Part shown: positions 5,791 through 6,765 of the stretch, in pieces | Position numbering within the stretch: position 1 is the stretch's first letter | Layout: the number at the start of each line of letters is the position of its first letter | From: an uncultured Ruminococcus sp. | GTDB taxonomy: Bacteria; Bacillota; Clostridia; Oscillospirales; CAG-272 | Reading direction: 5' to 3' | DNA: 6,765 nucleotides | Assembly: GCA_900551005.1 (NCBI GenBank) | Contig: URUL01000097.1 | Coordinates: 1-6,765 of the forward strand | The notes under the pieces: generated by a model | The model's database searches: none | The model's input: the letters and a program-made list of their open reading frames with translations, nothing else | What the model was told of the DNA's origin: nothing | Made by a program: the position numbers and the translations under genes

Positions 5791-5819
5791 TTGCAATAAC
5801 GGAAAATGTGTGATACTAT
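5791..5819 (+). promoter_or_regulatory. Promoter for DUF1836 gene
   Basis: TTGCAA (5791-5796) is followed by a 17-base spacer and TACTAT (5814-5819), which is preceded by a TGA extension (5811-5813). Predicted start is near 5826, giving a short leader of about 24 bases with GGAGG at 5839-5843. It diverges from the hydrolase promoter; the -35 elements are about 42 bases apart, close enough for shared control. Confidence 0.65.
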
Positions 5820-5849
5820 GATTATGAGCAAGAAAGACGGAGGATATTT

Positions 5850-6503
5850 ATGGAAAGACGCGAATTTTATGAAAGCTGCGAAAAAATATCTGATTTTCAT
5901 ATGCCGAGGTGGGATGAGCTTCCGGAAATCGACCTTTATATGGATCAGGTCATAGCCATAGCGGAGAAATATCTGCGCCCAATCACAGCGGAAGGAGACA
6001 ATCTGCTGACGCAGGCGATGATCAATAATTATGTTAAAAACGGCATCGTTCCGCCGCCGACGAAAAAACGCTACGGCAGGGAACACATGGCGCGCATACT
6101 GATCATCTGCGCGCTCAAGCATGTAGTCGGTATTTCCAGCATTGCCGATATGATCAATTCACTTTTGCAGAATGAGCCGATGAGCGCGGTTTTGGATGGC
6201 TTTGCGGAAAAATTCGAGCGTGAGCTTGCCACAAAGATGGAATATGCACTCTCGATAGCCGAAAACAACGAAAGTGCCGAAATATCGCTGACGAATATTG
6301 CCGTGGAAAATGCAATAAAAGCAAATTCCAGCAGGCTTATTTCGGAATTTGCCTATGGTGCCGTCCGTGCACATAAGCAAAGGGAAGAGGCTGACAGAAG
6401 AGCCGCGGAGCAACGCGCCGAGGAGCAGAGCCGCGCCGCCAAGGCGGAGAAAACACAGAAGGAAGCCGTCAAGACGCCGGAAAATGCGGATAACGCAAAG
6501 TAA
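5850..6503 (+). CDS. DUF1836 domain protein, putative DNA-binding regulator
   Basis: This 217-residue protein matches the DUF1836 family of Bacillota. The signature runs from MPRWDELPEIDLYMDQV (18-34) through LLTQAMINNYVKNGIVPPP (52-70) and KKRYGREHMARILIICALK (72-90). The second stretch resembles a MerR-like helix-turn-helix, with the KxRYGREH segment as the following basic wing. The family is usually read as a transcriptional regulator; no target or ligand is established that I can name. After about residue 170 the protein becomes an Ala/Glu/Lys/Arg-rich, helical or disordered tail (EEADRRAAEQRAEEQ and on), beyond the usual domain. GGAGG at 5839-5843, six bases before the ATG, supports the start. 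It is transcribed away from the SGNH hydrolase, so it may control that gene or itself; this is inference. Confidence 0.85.
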   Translation: MERREFYESCEKISDFHMPRWDELPEIDLYMDQVIAIAEKYLRPITAEGDNLLTQAMINNYVKNGIVPPPTKKRYGREHMARILIICALKHVVGISSIADMINSLLQNEPMSAVLDGFAEKFERELATKMEYALSIAENNESAEISLTNIAVENAIKANSSRLISEFAYGAVRAHKQREEADRRAAEQRAEEQSRAAKAEKTQKEAVKTPENADNAK

Positions 6504-6550
6504 AGCTTGATGTGGTTTTTTACCGAGATAACATAATATAGAAATACAGA

Positions 6551-6585
6551 GAGCGGAGATATGCCTGTTATGCACATCTCCGCTC
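6551..6585. repeat. Perfect 10-bp inverted repeat after DUF1836 gene
   Basis: GAGCGGAGAT (6551-6560) and ATCTCCGCTC (6576-6585) pair perfectly; after an A-C mismatch TGC/GCA adds three inner pairs. It lies 47 bases past the stop codon. On the plus strand AAACTATCAAAAAGG follows, not a U-tract, so if it terminates the DUF1836 transcript it does so without the classical tail. It may stabilise the mRNA 3' end. Confidence 0.55.
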
Positions 6586-6648
6586 AAACTATCAAAAAGG
6601 TATATGTATATGTTGTCACTATATATAAAAAACAAGAATTAATGAAGA

Positions 6649-6765
6649 GTACTTTTCGCCTGTCCGAAAAGTAACAAAAAAGCACCATGTACTTTTCGCT
6701 TGTCCGAAAAGTAACAAAAAAGCACCATGTACTTTTCGCTTGTCCGAAAAGTACGAAAAGGACAA
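6649..6765. repeat. Palindrome array, right copy with 40-bp period
   Basis: Three hairpin units start at 6651, 6691 and 6731. Each has arms ACTTTTCG/CGAAAAGT and a six-base loop (CCTGTC, then CTTGTC twice). The first two full 40-base units, including the spacer AACAAAAAAGCACCATGT, differ only at 6660/6700. The third unit extends to arms GTACTTTTCG/CGAAAAGTAC and continues to the window end. It is the inverted counterpart of the array at 522-597, in the mirrored order expected of an inverted repeat, with one extra unit. No coding potential is evident. Confidence 0.85.

Noticed and set aside
6649..6765. CRISPR array from the regularly spaced 40-base repeats
   Set aside because: Both the palindrome and the intervening spacer are identical between units, so there are no unique spacers, and no cas gene is present.

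Overview
The window looks like chromosomal DNA of a Bacillota, class Clostridia, most likely an Oscillospirales/Ruminococcaceae-type gut anaerobe. The reasons are a SCIFF ranthipeptide locus (nearly a clostridial signature), a DUF1836 protein, consensus sigma-A promoters with strong GGAGG ribosome binding sites, and moderate GC coding DNA with AT-rich spacers. Genus cannot be fixed from the sequence alone.

Layout: positions 1-660 hold no convincing gene. They contain hairpin-forming palindromes related to one family (arms GTACTTTTCG/CGAAAAGTAC), a GC-rich inverted repeat, a short duplicated motif and a terminator-like hairpin. On the minus strand, read from about 3650 down to 656, lies one likely operon: a 49-residue SCIFF peptide (scfA, 3447-3596), a hairpin attenuator with a UUCG loop, the radical SAM/SPASM SCIFF maturase (scfB), and a PLP-dependent Orn/Lys/Arg decarboxylase-family protein whose start codon overlaps the scfB stop codon by four bases. 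The operon ends in a hairpin terminator. A divergent intergenic region (3597-3897) carries the scfA promoter, an exact 23-bp tandem repeat directly upstream of it, an extended -10 promoter for the plus-strand gene and a long structured leader. Next come an EamA/DMT ten-helix transporter (plus), a strong terminator, an SGNH/GDSL hydrolase (minus) and a divergently transcribed DUF1836 putative regulator (plus). From 6649 the window closes with a 40-bp-period array of the same palindromes, inverted relative to those at 522-597; 37 bases are identical in inverted orientation at the two ends.

How the genes may work together: ScfB should recognise the ScfA leader and install thioether cross-links among its six cysteines; this follows from characterised SCIFF systems. 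The decarboxylase is probably co-translated with the maturase, but a role in peptide modification is only inference. The transporter, hydrolase and DUF1836 protein have no demonstrated link to the peptide. The most interesting points are that the SCIFF peptide has Gly where the Thr acceptor of characterised SCIFFs lies, the tight coupling of a PLP decarboxylase to the maturase, the exact tandem repeat next to the scfA promoter, and the inverted palindrome arrays bracketing the gene block.
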